From Herbaspirillum sp. GW103 (GTDB lineage Bacteria; Pseudomonadota; Gammaproteobacteria; Burkholderiales; Burkholderiaceae_D), in NCBI RefSeq assembly GCF_000261365.1, contig NZ_AJVC01000003.1, positions 434,001 to 498,000 of the forward strand: DNA of 64,000 nt, in the 5' to 3' direction. The notes below the pieces were generated by a model. That model was given only the letters and a program-made list of their open reading frames with translations, ran no database searches and was not told where the DNA came from. The position numbers and the translations under genes were made by a program. Each line of letters opens with the position of its first letter. The stretch's first letter is position 1. Positions 1 through 7,943 of this stretch are shown here, piece after piece.

Positions 1-1
1 C

Positions 2-172
2 GAGGCCGCCGACGCATTGCGGCAGTGGGTGCAGGAGGGCGCCAGTCTCTACGTCTGCGGCAGCCTGCAGGGCATGGCCGGCGGCGTGGCACTGGCCTTG
101 CAGGAGATCCTCGGTGAACCTGCCCTGCAGACACTGGCCGAGCAGGGCCGTTATCGGCGCGACGTGTATTGA
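2..172 (+). CDS. C-terminal end of sulfite-reductase-type flavoprotein (partial)
   Basis: Open reading frame running in from the left edge with 56 residues before TGA. It holds the end of a ferredoxin-NADP reductase-type NAD(P) domain: the segment SLYVCGSLQGMAGGV followed by a helix and a terminal YRRDVY. This is typical of the NADPH-binding end of sulfite reductase flavoprotein (CysJ-like) and related diflavin reductases. In that family NADPH electrons pass through FAD and FMN to a partner reductase. The FMN and FAD domains lie outside the window, so the exact partner cannot be told. The family assignment rests on this short C-terminal signature only. Confidence 0.7.
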   Translation, partial: EAADALRQWVQEGASLYVCGSLQGMAGGVALALQEILGEPALQTLAEQGRYRRDVY

Positions 173-296
173 GGCGGGGAGCGGACGCCTGGCAGGCATG
201 CACAAGGCTTCATCTGATCCGTGTTTGGCGTGAAATTTGCTTTTTCTCCCCGTTGCGCGAGAGAATGTCACGTCAAATCAATGAGATAAGAACAAC

Positions 297-1673
297 ATGA
301 ACAACATGAGCATATTCACCAGTCTGCTGCTGATCCTGCTCCTGGTCGTGGTCAGCGCCTTTTTGTCCTGCGCCGAGATCTCCATTGCCGCCTCGCGCAA
401 GATCCGTCTCGAAATGATGTCCAAGGAAGGCGTACAGAACGCCGACCGCGTCCTGTCCTTGCAGGCCCAGCCGGGCAATTTCTTCACGGTAGTGCAAATC
501 GGCCTGAATGCCGTGGCCATTCTGGGCGGGGTGGTGGGTGAGCCCGCACTCACGCCGCACATGCGTGAGCTGATCAGCACTTTCTATACTGGCCCGCTGC
601 TGGAAAATGCCAGCTTCGCCATGTCCTTCCTGGTGGTGACGGCCTTCTTCATCCTCTTTGCCGACCTCATGCCCAAGCGCCTGGCCATGGTCGCGCCCGA
701 GCGCGCGGCGGTGGCGCTGGTCAAGCCCATGCTGCTGCTGGAGACGATCTTCAAGCCCCTGGTGTGGTTCTTCAACAGTCTGTCGAAGTGGATCTTCACG
801 CTGTTCGGACTGCCGCAGGTGCGCCAGGAAGTGATCACGCCCAACGAGATCCACGCCATGGTCGATGCCGGCGCCCAGGCCGGTGTGCTGCTCACGCAGG
901 AGCATCACCTCATCGAGAACGTGTTCGAACTGGAAAGCCGCTACGTGCCCTCGGCCATGACGCCGCGTGACAGCATCGTCTATTTCCTGCTGACCGACAG
1001 CGAAGACATGATCCGCCAGAAGATCATCGACCATCCGCATTCGCGCTTCCTGGTCTGCGATGGGCATATCGATGCGGTGCTGGGCTATATCGACAGCAAG
1101 GATGTGTTGAAGCGCCTCTTGAAGGGCGAACAGTTTTCCCTGACCGACAAGGGGCTGGTACATACGCCCTTGTCCATTCCCGACTCGCTGAACCTGTGGG
1201 AAGTGCTGGAACGCATGAAGGCCATGGATGAAGACCTGGCCATCGTGGTCAATGAATATGCACTGGTGGTGGGCATCATCAGCATCACCGACGTGACGGG
1301 CGTACTCATGGGTAATCTCCTGGCCATCACCGAGGAAGAGCAGCAGATCGTGCGACGCGATGAAAACTCCTGGCTCATGGATGGTCTCACGCCCTTGAAT
1401 GATGTGATGAACGAGCTGGACATCGACGAATATCCCAATCCGGTGGGTTATGAAACCCTCGCGGGTTTCATCATGTACATGCTGCGCAAGATCCCCAAGA
1501 AGACCGATTTCGTGCTCTTTTCCGATTTCAAGTTCGAGGTGGTGGACATCGAGGGCAATCGCATCAACCAGTTGCTGGTGACGCGCTTCAAGCAGGACAA
1601 GGCGGAAAAATCGGACAAGTCGGACAAATCGGACAAATCCGATCAACACCGGCAAGCGAGCAAAACCGAATAG
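297..1673 (+). CDS. paeA: YtfL/PaeA-type CBS-domain membrane protein, putative polyamine exporter
   Basis: 458 residues with an N-terminal DUF21/CNNM membrane domain (about 1-200), two CBS domains (about 205-340) and a C-terminal CorC/HlyC-type domain. Blocks such as FFTVVQIGLNAVAILGG, HPHSKFLVC-like HPHSRFLVC, VVNEYALVVGI and DENSWLMDG match Escherichia coli YtfL closely as I remember it. That protein was renamed PaeA for exporting cadaverine and putrescine and is slightly shorter. Older annotation calls the family hemolysin. A second in-frame ATG lies at 306 and neither start has a strong ribosome site. The C-terminus ends in an odd Ser-Asp-Lys tandem repeat. Export of polyamines is inferred from family. 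Confidence 0.85.
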   Translation: MNNMSIFTSLLLILLLVVVSAFLSCAEISIAASRKIRLEMMSKEGVQNADRVLSLQAQPGNFFTVVQIGLNAVAILGGVVGEPALTPHMRELISTFYTGPLLENASFAMSFLVVTAFFILFADLMPKRLAMVAPERAAVALVKPMLLLETIFKPLVWFFNSLSKWIFTLFGLPQVRQEVITPNEIHAMVDAGAQAGVLLTQEHHLIENVFELESRYVPSAMTPRDSIVYFLLTDSEDMIRQKIIDHPHSRFLVCDGHIDAVLGYIDSKDVLKRLLKGEQFSLTDKGLVHTPLSIPDSLNLWEVLERMKAMDEDLAIVVNEYALVVGIISITDVTGVLMGNLLAITEEEQQIVRRDENSWLMDGLTPLNDVMNELDIDEYPNPVGYETLAGFIMYMLRKIPKKTDFVLFSDFKFEVVDIEGNRINQLLVTRFKQDKAEKSDKSDKSDKSDQHRQASKTE

Positions 1674-1742
1674 CAGCCCGCCACAAATTCATTTCAATTT
1701 TTCAGAATTTTCCTATGCCCAAAGGCCGTGTAAATCTGGATA

Positions 1743-1877
1743 CTCCCGTCCAGTCGCTTGCTTGAAAGACTGGTACTCGGGGAAAGCAGGCGGCTGTGAT
1801 ACCTGTAGCAATCTGTAGCAAAACGTAGCAGAGGTAGTCGTGGGCTGGCCCGCATCCGCAAGGATGCGGGCTTTTTT
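1743..1877 (+). ncRNA. Candidate small RNA or 3' UTR RNA ending in a terminator
   Basis: A 267-base gap after paeA holds an imperfect hairpin at 1745-1781 (outer CCCG/CGGG, inner CCAGTC/GACTGG, 12-base loop). Next come three GTAGCA copies spaced exactly 10 bases apart (1805, 1815, 1825). A terminator at 1848-1877 closes the element. The arrangement could be an independent small RNA or a structured 3' untranslated region of paeA. No convincing promoter is visible, so independent transcription is only a possibility. Confidence 0.3.
1848..1877 (+). terminator. Rho-independent terminator
   Basis: Perfect 10-bp stem GCCCGCATCC/GGATGCGGGC (1848-1857 and 1862-1871) with GCAA tetraloop and a run of six T. 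It ends transcription from paeA and the candidate small RNA before the DUF1289 gene. Confidence 0.9.
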
Positions 1878-1940
1878 GTCTGGACGCGGCGTGAGCAGCC
1901 TTTGCAGCATTGCAGTACAGTCGAGAGTGTCTGCAGATGA

Positions 1941-2135
1941 ATGAAGTGGAAACCGGAAGTGGGAAAAGACGTCAAGAGCCCCTGTGTCTCGCTGTGCAAG
2001 CTCAAACACGAAGTCTGTACCGGATGCGGCCGCACCCGGGAGGAAATCAAGGACTGGAAATCCATGAAGCGCAAGGAGCAGCTCCACACCGTGGAGCTGG
2101 CTGCCAGGCGCCTGAAGGCATTGAAGAAGAAGTAG
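1941..2135 (+). CDS. DUF1289 domain small cysteine-rich protein
   Basis: 64 residues. The pattern SPCVSLCKL...VC.GCGRT..EI..W is the DUF1289 signature, with cysteines 15, 19, 26 and 29 that could bind a metal or an Fe-S cluster. The rest is a lysine-rich helix. The family is small, widespread in proteobacteria and without an assigned function. The ribosome site is weak, and the gene follows the 1848-1877 terminator, so it probably has its own promoter. The stop lies 18 bases from the convergent TM2 gene. Confidence 0.85.
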   Translation: MKWKPEVGKDVKSPCVSLCKLKHEVCTGCGRTREEIKDWKSMKRKEQLHTVELAARRLKALKKK

Positions 2136-2153
2136 GGCGCAGGACCGCAGGGC

Positions 2154-2552
2154 TCAGCTGCGACCGCCGTGATTGCGCTCGGAGATCTGGGCGTTGAGGG
2201 TCCAGAAGTCATAGAGCACCCCCAGCAGGAAGAAACCGCCCGTGAAGAAATACACGATGCCGCTGATCCACTTGCCGATGTACAGACGATGGGCGCCAAA
2301 AATGCCCAGGAAGGTCAGCAGCAACCAGGCCACCGAATAATTGATCTCGCCAGCCACGAAACGGCGATCAGCCTCGCGGTCCATCGACGGGATCAGAAAC
2401 AGGTCGACAATCCAGCCGATGCCCAGCAGGCCCAGCGTGAAAAACCAGATCGTGCCGGTGACCGGCTTGCCATAGTAAAAACGGTGTGCGCCCAGGAATC
2501 CGAAGATCCAGAGCAGATAGCCCAAGGTTTTGCTGTGGGTGTCGTTGTTCAT
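2154..2552 (-). CDS. TM2 domain membrane protein
   Basis: 132 residues made of two TM2-type units. Each has a hairpin of hydrophobic segments with the pattern GxxGAHRFYxGK (FLGAHRFYYGKP near residue 20, IFGAHRLYIGKW near 85). The start at 2552 is chosen because a GGAACCGG site precedes it and the upstream extension lacks coding character. TM2 proteins are small inner-membrane proteins of unknown role. The protein is predicted to be integral and has no enzymatic motif. It is convergent with the DUF1289 gene and divergent from the MFS gene. Confidence 0.85.
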   Translation of the reverse strand: MNNDTHSKTLGYLLWIFGFLGAHRFYYGKPVTGTIWFFTLGLLGIGWIVDLFLIPSMDREADRRFVAGEINYSVAWLLLTFLGIFGAHRLYIGKWISGIVYFFTGGFFLLGVLYDFWTLNAQISERNHGGRS

Positions 2553-2735
2553 TCCGGTTCCAAATGAGAGGGTGGCTGGAAATGCGGTGATATGAAGATT
2601 GCTTCGTGCAGCAAGCCGCACTGCATTGTGCCACGGGCGCATCGATAAAGTGCCTCGCCGGCCAGGTGAAGCTACTTGTCAGAAGGCGGCAGCCTGTCTG
2701 CCAAAGTGTTCATATCGTTGTGGCGATCCGACGGC

Positions 2736-2807
2736 TTGCCCGCAAGAAAAGGCCAACTGGTATAAACTGTTGAACTTCAGGAGGCCGAAGAACGAAGAGC
2801 CTCCCTG
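2736..2807 (+). promoter_or_regulatory. Possible promoter and leader hairpin upstream of the MFS gene
   Basis: TTGCCC (2736-2741) and TATAAA (2761-2766) with a long 19-bp spacer form a marginal sigma-70 promoter. Just downstream GGAGGC (2780-2785) pairs with GCCTCC (2799-2804) and buries a Shine-Dalgarno-like AGGAGG. The reading frame begins at 2825. This is a weak promoter call, while the hairpin is plain in the sequence. Confidence 0.35.
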
Positions 2808-2824
2808 GAATTCCGCCACTGTCA

Positions 2825-4225
2825 TTGTCCCCGTTGCCAACTGTGCGACCTTCGCTGCTCATTCCGCTCATTGTCGGCTGTGCGCTGTTCATGGAAAACA
2901 TGGACGCCACCGTGCTGGCCACCTCGCTGCCCGCGCTGGCGCGCGATCTCAACCAGGACCCGATCACCCTCAAACTGGCCATGACTGCCTATGTCGCGGC
3001 GCTGGGCGTGTTCATTCCGATTTCCGGCTGGATGGCTGACAAGCTGGGGGCGCGCAAGGTGTTCAGTTCGGCCATGATCGTCTTCATGACCGGTTCCATC
3101 CTCTGCGCGGTCTCGGGTTCTTTGGTGACCTTCGTGGCTGCGCGCTTCCTGCAGGGTATCGGCGGGGCCATGATGGTGCCGGTGGGGCGGGTCATCATCG
3201 CCCGTTCGGTGGACAAGTCCGAGCTGGTCAAGGCGGTCAGCTATCTCACCTTGCCGGCGCTGCTGGGGCCGGTGGTCGGGCCGCTGCTGGGCGGCTTCAT
3301 CACGACTTACTTCCATTGGCGCTGGGTGTTCCTGATCAATATCCCGTTCTGCTTCCTGGGGTTGTATCTGGCGCACCGCTTCATCGAGAACTTCAAGGAA
3401 GACGATCCGGCACCGCTGGACGTGAAGGGTTTCGTACTCACCTCGGTGGGCGCGGCCATGATCATGCTGGGCCTGTCGCTGTTCGGCAGCCACCTGGTCG
3501 ATGGCGCCACGCCGGTGGCCATGTGTTCCATCGGCGCCATCGCGCTGGCGATGTACTACCGCCATTCCACCCAGATCCCGTATCCCTTGCTGGACTTCCG
3601 CCTGCTGCGCATCCCCACGCTGCATGCCAGCGTGGTGGGGGGCTCTCTGTTTCGCATCGGTCTGGGCGCGGTGCCCTTCCTGTTGCCGCTGGCCCTGCAG
3701 GAGGGACTGGGCATGACCGCCTTCCAGGCCGGCAGCATCACCTGTGCCTCGGCCTTCGGCTCGCTCTTCATCCGTCTGCTGGCCAGCCGGGTGCTGCGTC
3801 GCTATGGTTTTCGCACGGTGCTGATGGTCAATGCGGTGTTCGCCGGTATCGCGCTGGCGGCCTATGGCATCTTCAGCATTCATACGCCTTACCTGCTCAT
3901 CGTCACCATCGTGTTGATGGGCGGGGTGTTCCCGGCGCTGCAGTTCACCTGCCTGAACTCGATCGCCTATGCCGACATCGACAATCGTGACGCCGGCCGC
4001 GTGACCAGCCTGGCCAGCGTGATCCAGCAACTCTCGCTGGGCTTGGGCGTGACGGTGGCCGGTATCGTGCTGCAACTGTCCAATCATCTGCAGGGCCACG
4101 CCACCATCGTGGAAACTGACTTCTGGCCGGCCTTCCTGGTCATCGGCCTGTTTTCGGTGGCTTCGGTGCCGATCAGCGGCAAGCTGCCGCGCAATGCCGG
4201 GCTGGAGCTGTCACGCGGCAAATGA
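2825..4225 (+). CDS. MFS transporter of the DHA2 (EmrB/QacA) family
   Basis: 466 residues, hydrophobic throughout, with the DHA2 start pattern MDATVLATSLPALARDL in the first membrane helix. The motif-A-like loop between helices 2 and 3 reads GWMADKLGARKVF. Fourteen segments are expected for the family. These proton antiporters usually expel drugs or toxic organics, but the substrate cannot be read here. The start must lie upstream of helix 1. The listed one is TTG (2825); TTG 2834 or GTG 2843 are alternatives, and none has a clear ribosome site. No EmrA-type adaptor is adjacent. Confidence 0.85.
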   Translation: MSPLPTVRPSLLIPLIVGCALFMENMDATVLATSLPALARDLNQDPITLKLAMTAYVAALGVFIPISGWMADKLGARKVFSSAMIVFMTGSILCAVSGSLVTFVAARFLQGIGGAMMVPVGRVIIARSVDKSELVKAVSYLTLPALLGPVVGPLLGGFITTYFHWRWVFLINIPFCFLGLYLAHRFIENFKEDDPAPLDVKGFVLTSVGAAMIMLGLSLFGSHLVDGATPVAMCSIGAIALAMYYRHSTQIPYPLLDFRLLRIPTLHASVVGGSLFRIGLGAVPFLLPLALQEGLGMTAFQAGSITCASAFGSLFIRLLASRVLRRYGFRTVLMVNAVFAGIALAAYGIFSIHTPYLLIVTIVLMGGVFPALQFTCLNSIAYADIDNRDAGRVTSLASVIQQLSLGLGVTVAGIVLQLSNHLQGHATIVETDFWPAFLVIGLFSVASVPISGKLPRNAGLELSRGK

Positions 4226-4281
4226 GGAGCAGGTGGGGGCAGCCTGCTATCATCCCCGCATCCTGAACCATGGAGTCGCGC

Positions 4282-4989
4282 ATGCCCAATTCCCGTTTTC
4301 CCGTCTCTGCCGTGCGCCGCGCTTTGGCTGTCGGCCTTCTGCTCACCTGCAGTGGCGCATTCGCCTTTTCTCTCTCGGACCTGAGCAACCAGGACGCCAC
4401 CGCCGGCCTCAAAGCGGCGCTGGAGAAAGGGGCCAGCAGCGCCGTGGCCAACCTGGGGCGGCCCAATGGATTCCTCGGCAATGACAAGGTCAAGATCCAG
4501 CTGCCTGGCGCCCTGGAGCAGGCCATGCCCATCCTGCGCATGACCGGCATGGGCAGCCAGGTCGATGGCCTGGTGGCCGACATGAACCACGCCGCCGAAG
4601 CCGCCGTCCCGCTGGCCAAGCCACTGCTGATGAACGCCGTCAAGTCCATGTCCGTGAGCGACGCCAAGAATATCCTGGCCGGCGGCGATACCTCCGTCAC
4701 CGACTTCTTCCGTCAGAAAACCTCGGGTGAACTGGCCGTGAAGTTCCTGCCCATCGTCAAGCGGATCACCGACAAGAACGGCCTCTCCGGCCGCTACAAC
4801 GCCGTCATGGGCCAGGTCGCCAAGTCCGGACTGGTGGGCAGCTCACAGAGCACGGTCGAAGGCTATGTCACTCAGCGCGCCCTCGACGGTTTGTTCCTCA
4901 TGATCGGCGAGGAAGAAAAGGCCATCCGCAAGGATCCCGTGGGCAGCGGCAGTGCCATTCTCGGCAAGGTCTTCGGCGCCATGCGCTGA
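4282..4989 (+). CDS. DUF4197 domain exported protein
   Basis: 235 residues. The N-terminus has arginines, a hydrophobic stretch (LAVGLLLTCSGAFA) and a likely signal peptidase site near residue 29. The mature part contains the DUF4197 features GLKAALEKGASSAV, the FLGNDKVKIQLP block and a C-terminal LFLMIGEEEKAIRKDP helix. The function is unknown and periplasmic location is inferred. ATG 4282 is preferred over ATG 4270 because GGAG lies six bases before it. A terminator follows, so it appears monocistronic. Confidence 0.85.
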   Translation: MPNSRFPVSAVRRALAVGLLLTCSGAFAFSLSDLSNQDATAGLKAALEKGASSAVANLGRPNGFLGNDKVKIQLPGALEQAMPILRMTGMGSQVDGLVADMNHAAEAAVPLAKPLLMNAVKSMSVSDAKNILAGGDTSVTDFFRQKTSGELAVKFLPIVKRITDKNGLSGRYNAVMGQVAKSGLVGSSQSTVEGYVTQRALDGLFLMIGEEEKAIRKDPVGSGSAILGKVFGAMR

Positions 4990-5581
4990 ACGCAGGACAG
5001 CGACGCGGCCCTCTGCTCGCGTTTCCCCAAAAAATTTCGCCGGCCTCGTACAGAGGTCCGGCGATTTTTTTTGCCCGCTCTTGTCGGATCGTCAAGCTCG
5101 GCGGGAACCGCGTGGGGCAAGGGATAGCGCCGCACTAGCGGTTTTCGGGATGCCCACTTTTAGTAGCATATTGCATGCTGTTGGGAACTTTTAAAAGTGC
5201 TTCAGATCTGTAAGTTATCGATTTACATTGCTACATTGCTGGACAGCATTAAGCGATTGCTTTAAACTATCGTTTGTCTATGCGACATCCTTGTTCAACA
5301 ACGACCCTATAGCAGTGTCCGATCCGCAATGTGCGGGTTGTCCAAATTTCCGGCTGGCAGCGCGAATGCTCTCCCGTTCTCCACGGTGACCCGTTCCCAT
5401 CCCTGTCCGGTAAGCATCATGCCGAGGCTGGCTTCATCGCTTCGGTTTCATCGCTGCCTTTGCAGCTTCGGTTCGCATCCAAACGATACGCCCAACGGGG
5501 CAAGCGAACCTCTAAAAAATTGATTCCAGAAACCCGTCGTAGCGGCGTCATGTCGCCTCGGCTATACCAACAGGGGGTAAC
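4990..5581. other. 592-base intergenic region upstream of the osmoprotectant operon
   Basis: It holds the DUF4197 terminator, then an AT-richer stretch (about 5150-5290) unlike the flanking GC-rich genes. That stretch contains the 12-bp palindrome ACTTTTAAAAGT (5187-5198), a related half site ACTTTTA at 5156, and AGCAT/ATGCT around 5166-5180. About 290 bases without a clear ORF then separate it from the first permease gene. The region probably carries the operon promoter and operators. I could not place -35 and -10 boxes with confidence. Confidence 0.5.
5038..5072 (+). terminator. Rho-independent terminator
   Basis: Stem CGCCGG-CCTC with GAGG-(T)-CCGGCG, one bulged T, followed by eight T residues. 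It ends the DUF4197 transcript. Confidence 0.88.
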
Positions 5582-6295
5582 ATGACACGTGTTCGTCACG
5601 TCTTCGCCGGCGCGCTTGGTTTTGCGCTGGTTATCGCAGGCCTGGTCTGGTGGATAGGTCCGGACGTCATCCATAAGTATCGTGGTGACCTGGTCTACTA
5701 CACCGGCAAGCATCTGGAACTGGTCTTCAGTTCGATGGTGCTGGCACTGCTCACCGGCATTCCGGCCGGGATTGCGCTGTCCCGCCCGGGTGCGCAACGC
5801 AGTGCAGAAAAGTTCATCCAGATCTTCAACATCGGCAACACCATTCCGTCCATTGCGGTGCTGGCGCTGGCACTGGCGGCCTTCGGCATCGGCAATGGTC
5901 CGACCATCCTGGCGTTGTGGCTGGCCTCGCTGCTGCCCATCGTGCGCAATACCTACGAGGGCTTGAAGAACGTGCCGGCGGCCATGAAGGAAGCGGCCCG
6001 CGGCATCGGCATGAAGCCGTACCAGATCCTGTTGCGGGTGGAATTGCCCAATGCACTGCCCATCATCGTGGGCGGCGTGCGCACGGCACTGGCGATCAAT
6101 GTCGGCAGCGCACCACTGTCGATGCTCATCGGTGGCGAGAGTCTGGGCGGGCTGATTTTCCCGGGCATCTACCTCAACAACCATGGCCAGCTGCTGCTGG
6201 GGGCTTCCGCGACCGCCTTGCTGGCACTGGTGCTGGATGCCCTGGTGACCTCGCTGTCGGGCTTCTACCTGGCGCGTCGCGGACTGCGGGCCTGA
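5582..6295 (+). CDS. Osmoprotectant-type ABC transporter permease (first)
   Basis: 237 residues of the OpuC/YehW class of binding-protein-dependent permeases. About six membrane segments are present, and a central cytoplasmic loop with EAARGIGMKPYQILLRVELP serves as the ATPase contact (EAA) motif. GGGGGT five bases before ATG 5582 fixes the start. The family imports glycine betaine, choline, carnitine or similar compatible solutes. It begins the cluster permease, binding protein, permease, ATPase, where two different permeases form the channel as in YehWXYZ/OsmFWXY. Confidence 0.88.
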   Translation: MTRVRHVFAGALGFALVIAGLVWWIGPDVIHKYRGDLVYYTGKHLELVFSSMVLALLTGIPAGIALSRPGAQRSAEKFIQIFNIGNTIPSIAVLALALAAFGIGNGPTILALWLASLLPIVRNTYEGLKNVPAAMKEAARGIGMKPYQILLRVELPNALPIIVGGVRTALAINVGSAPLSMLIGGESLGGLIFPGIYLNNHGQLLLGASATALLALVLDALVTSLSGFYLARRGLRA

Positions 6296-6367
6296 TCCGA
6301 CATTTCATTTCCATCACAAGAACGACCGCACGCCGGCAGCATCGGGCACAGCGGTAGAGAGGAAAGC

Positions 6368-7282
6368 ATGACAAGCAAGACCATTGCGAAATACGCCCTG
6401 TGCGCCCTGGCGCTGGCGCTGGCCATGTTCGGCACGGCCCGGGCGCAGGCGCAGACCCTGGTCATCGGCGGCAAGAACTTCACCGAGCAGTTGCTGCTCT
6501 CGGACATGACCGCGCAATACCTGCGCGCCAAGGGTTATGACACCGAACTGAAGAACGGCCTGGGCACCACCCTGATGCGTTCGGCGCTGGAAAGCGGTCA
6601 GCTCGACATCGTCTGGGACTACACCGGGACCGCCCTGATCGTCTACAACCACATCGAGGACAAGCTCGATGCCGACCAGATCTACCAGAAGGTCAAGGAG
6701 CTGGACGCGCCGCGCGGCCTGGTCTGGTTGAATCAATCGGAGCTCAACAATACCTACGCCTTCGCCATGCCGCGCGAACTGGCCGAGAAGTACCACATCC
6801 GCTCGCTGCAGGACCTGGCCGAGCGCATCAACGAAGATGAAAAGGAGGGGGGCAAGCCGCACCTCATGGGCGTGGACTACGAGTTCGCCTCGCGCCCCGA
6901 CGGCCTGGGCCCGATGCAGCAGTTGTACGGCTTCAAGCTGGATCGCAGCGAAGTCAAGCAGATGGACCCCGGTCTGGTCTACACGGCGCTGAAGAATGAA
7001 CAGCTGTTCGTCGGCCTGACCTACGCCTCGGACGGCCGCATCAAGGGTTTCGATCTGCAACTGCTGGATGACAACAAGGGTTACTTTGCCGCCTACAAGG
7101 CCACTCCGGTGGTGCGCCAGGAAATCCTTGAGAAGAATCCCGAGCTGGCCGCGCAACTGAATGCCCTGTCGGCCAAGATCGACACGGCGACCATGACCGA
7201 ACTGAACAAGCGTGTCGACATCGACCAGGAACCGGTGGCCAAGGTGGCTGCCGATTTCCTGAAGCAAGCCGGCCTGATCTGA
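6368..7282 (+). CDS. Osmoprotectant ABC transporter substrate-binding protein
   Basis: 304 residues. A signal peptide (hydrophobic ALCALALALAMFG, cleavage near ARAQAQ) is followed by the OpuAC/ProX-type fold starting TLVIGGKNFTEQ. Blocks LESGQLDIVWDYTGTAL and LFVGLTYASDGRI are typical of YehZ/OsmF and OpuCC solute receptors. No lipobox is evident, so it is probably a soluble periplasmic receptor. GAGAGGAAAGC gives a good ribosome site. The ligand (glycine betaine, choline or another quaternary amine) cannot be decided from sequence alone. Confidence 0.9.
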   Translation: MTSKTIAKYALCALALALAMFGTARAQAQTLVIGGKNFTEQLLLSDMTAQYLRAKGYDTELKNGLGTTLMRSALESGQLDIVWDYTGTALIVYNHIEDKLDADQIYQKVKELDAPRGLVWLNQSELNNTYAFAMPRELAEKYHIRSLQDLAERINEDEKEGGKPHLMGVDYEFASRPDGLGPMQQLYGFKLDRSEVKQMDPGLVYTALKNEQLFVGLTYASDGRIKGFDLQLLDDNKGYFAAYKATPVVRQEILEKNPELAAQLNALSAKIDTATMTELNKRVDIDQEPVAKVAADFLKQAGLI

Positions 7283-7292
7283 GGAGGGGACC

Positions 7293-7943
7293 ATGAATAT
7301 CTTCGACTACCTGCAATCGGACTGGCGCAACATCCTTGAGCTGACCCTGCAGCATCTTGAGCTGGTGGGCATCGCGGTGAGCCTGGCCATTGCCATCGGC
7401 GTACCGCTGGGCATCCTGATCGTGCGGGTGCGCTGGCTGGCCGGTCCCCTGATGGGACTGGCGACCATCGTGCTGACGCTGCCTTCGATTGCATTGTTCG
7501 GCCTGATGATCCCGGTGTTCTCGCAATTTGGCGCCGGCATCGGCCCCTTGCCGGCCATCACGGCCGTGTTCCTGTACTCGCTCTTGCCGATCATGCGCAA
7601 CACCTATCTGGCGCTGGAGAACATCGAGGCCGGTATCAAGGAAGCCGGCATCGGCATCGGCATGACCTTCTGGCAGCGCCTGCGTATGGTGGACCTGCCG
7701 CTGGCAGTTCCCGTGATCCTGGGCGGTGTGCGCACTGCCGTGGTGATGAACATCGGCGTCATGGCCATTGCGGCCATCATCGGTGCCGGTGGGCTGGGCG
7801 TGCTGATCCTGCATGCCATCAGCCAGAGCAACATGCAGAAACTCGTGGTGGGCGCGGTGATGATCAGCGTGCTGGCCATCATCGCGGACACCCTGCTGGA
7901 ACGTCTGCAGAAAATCCTGACACCCAAAGGAGTACAAAAATGA
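7293..7943 (+). CDS. Osmoprotectant-type ABC transporter permease (second)
   Basis: 216 residues with about six membrane segments. It has the EAA-like contact loop KEAGIGIGMTFWQRLRMVDLP and the segment NIGVMAIAAIIGAGGLG found in OpuCB/OpuCD and YehY permeases. AGGAGGGGACC precedes ATG 7293, only 10 bases after the receptor stop. Its TGA overlaps the ATG of the ATPase gene (ATGA), a sign of translational coupling. Together with the 5582 permease it should form the heterodimeric pore. Confidence 0.9.
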   Translation: MNIFDYLQSDWRNILELTLQHLELVGIAVSLAIAIGVPLGILIVRVRWLAGPLMGLATIVLTLPSIALFGLMIPVFSQFGAGIGPLPAITAVFLYSLLPIMRNTYLALENIEAGIKEAGIGIGMTFWQRLRMVDLPLAVPVILGGVRTAVVMNIGVMAIAAIIGAGGLGVLILHAISQSNMQKLVVGAVMISVLAIIADTLLERLQKILTPKGVQK

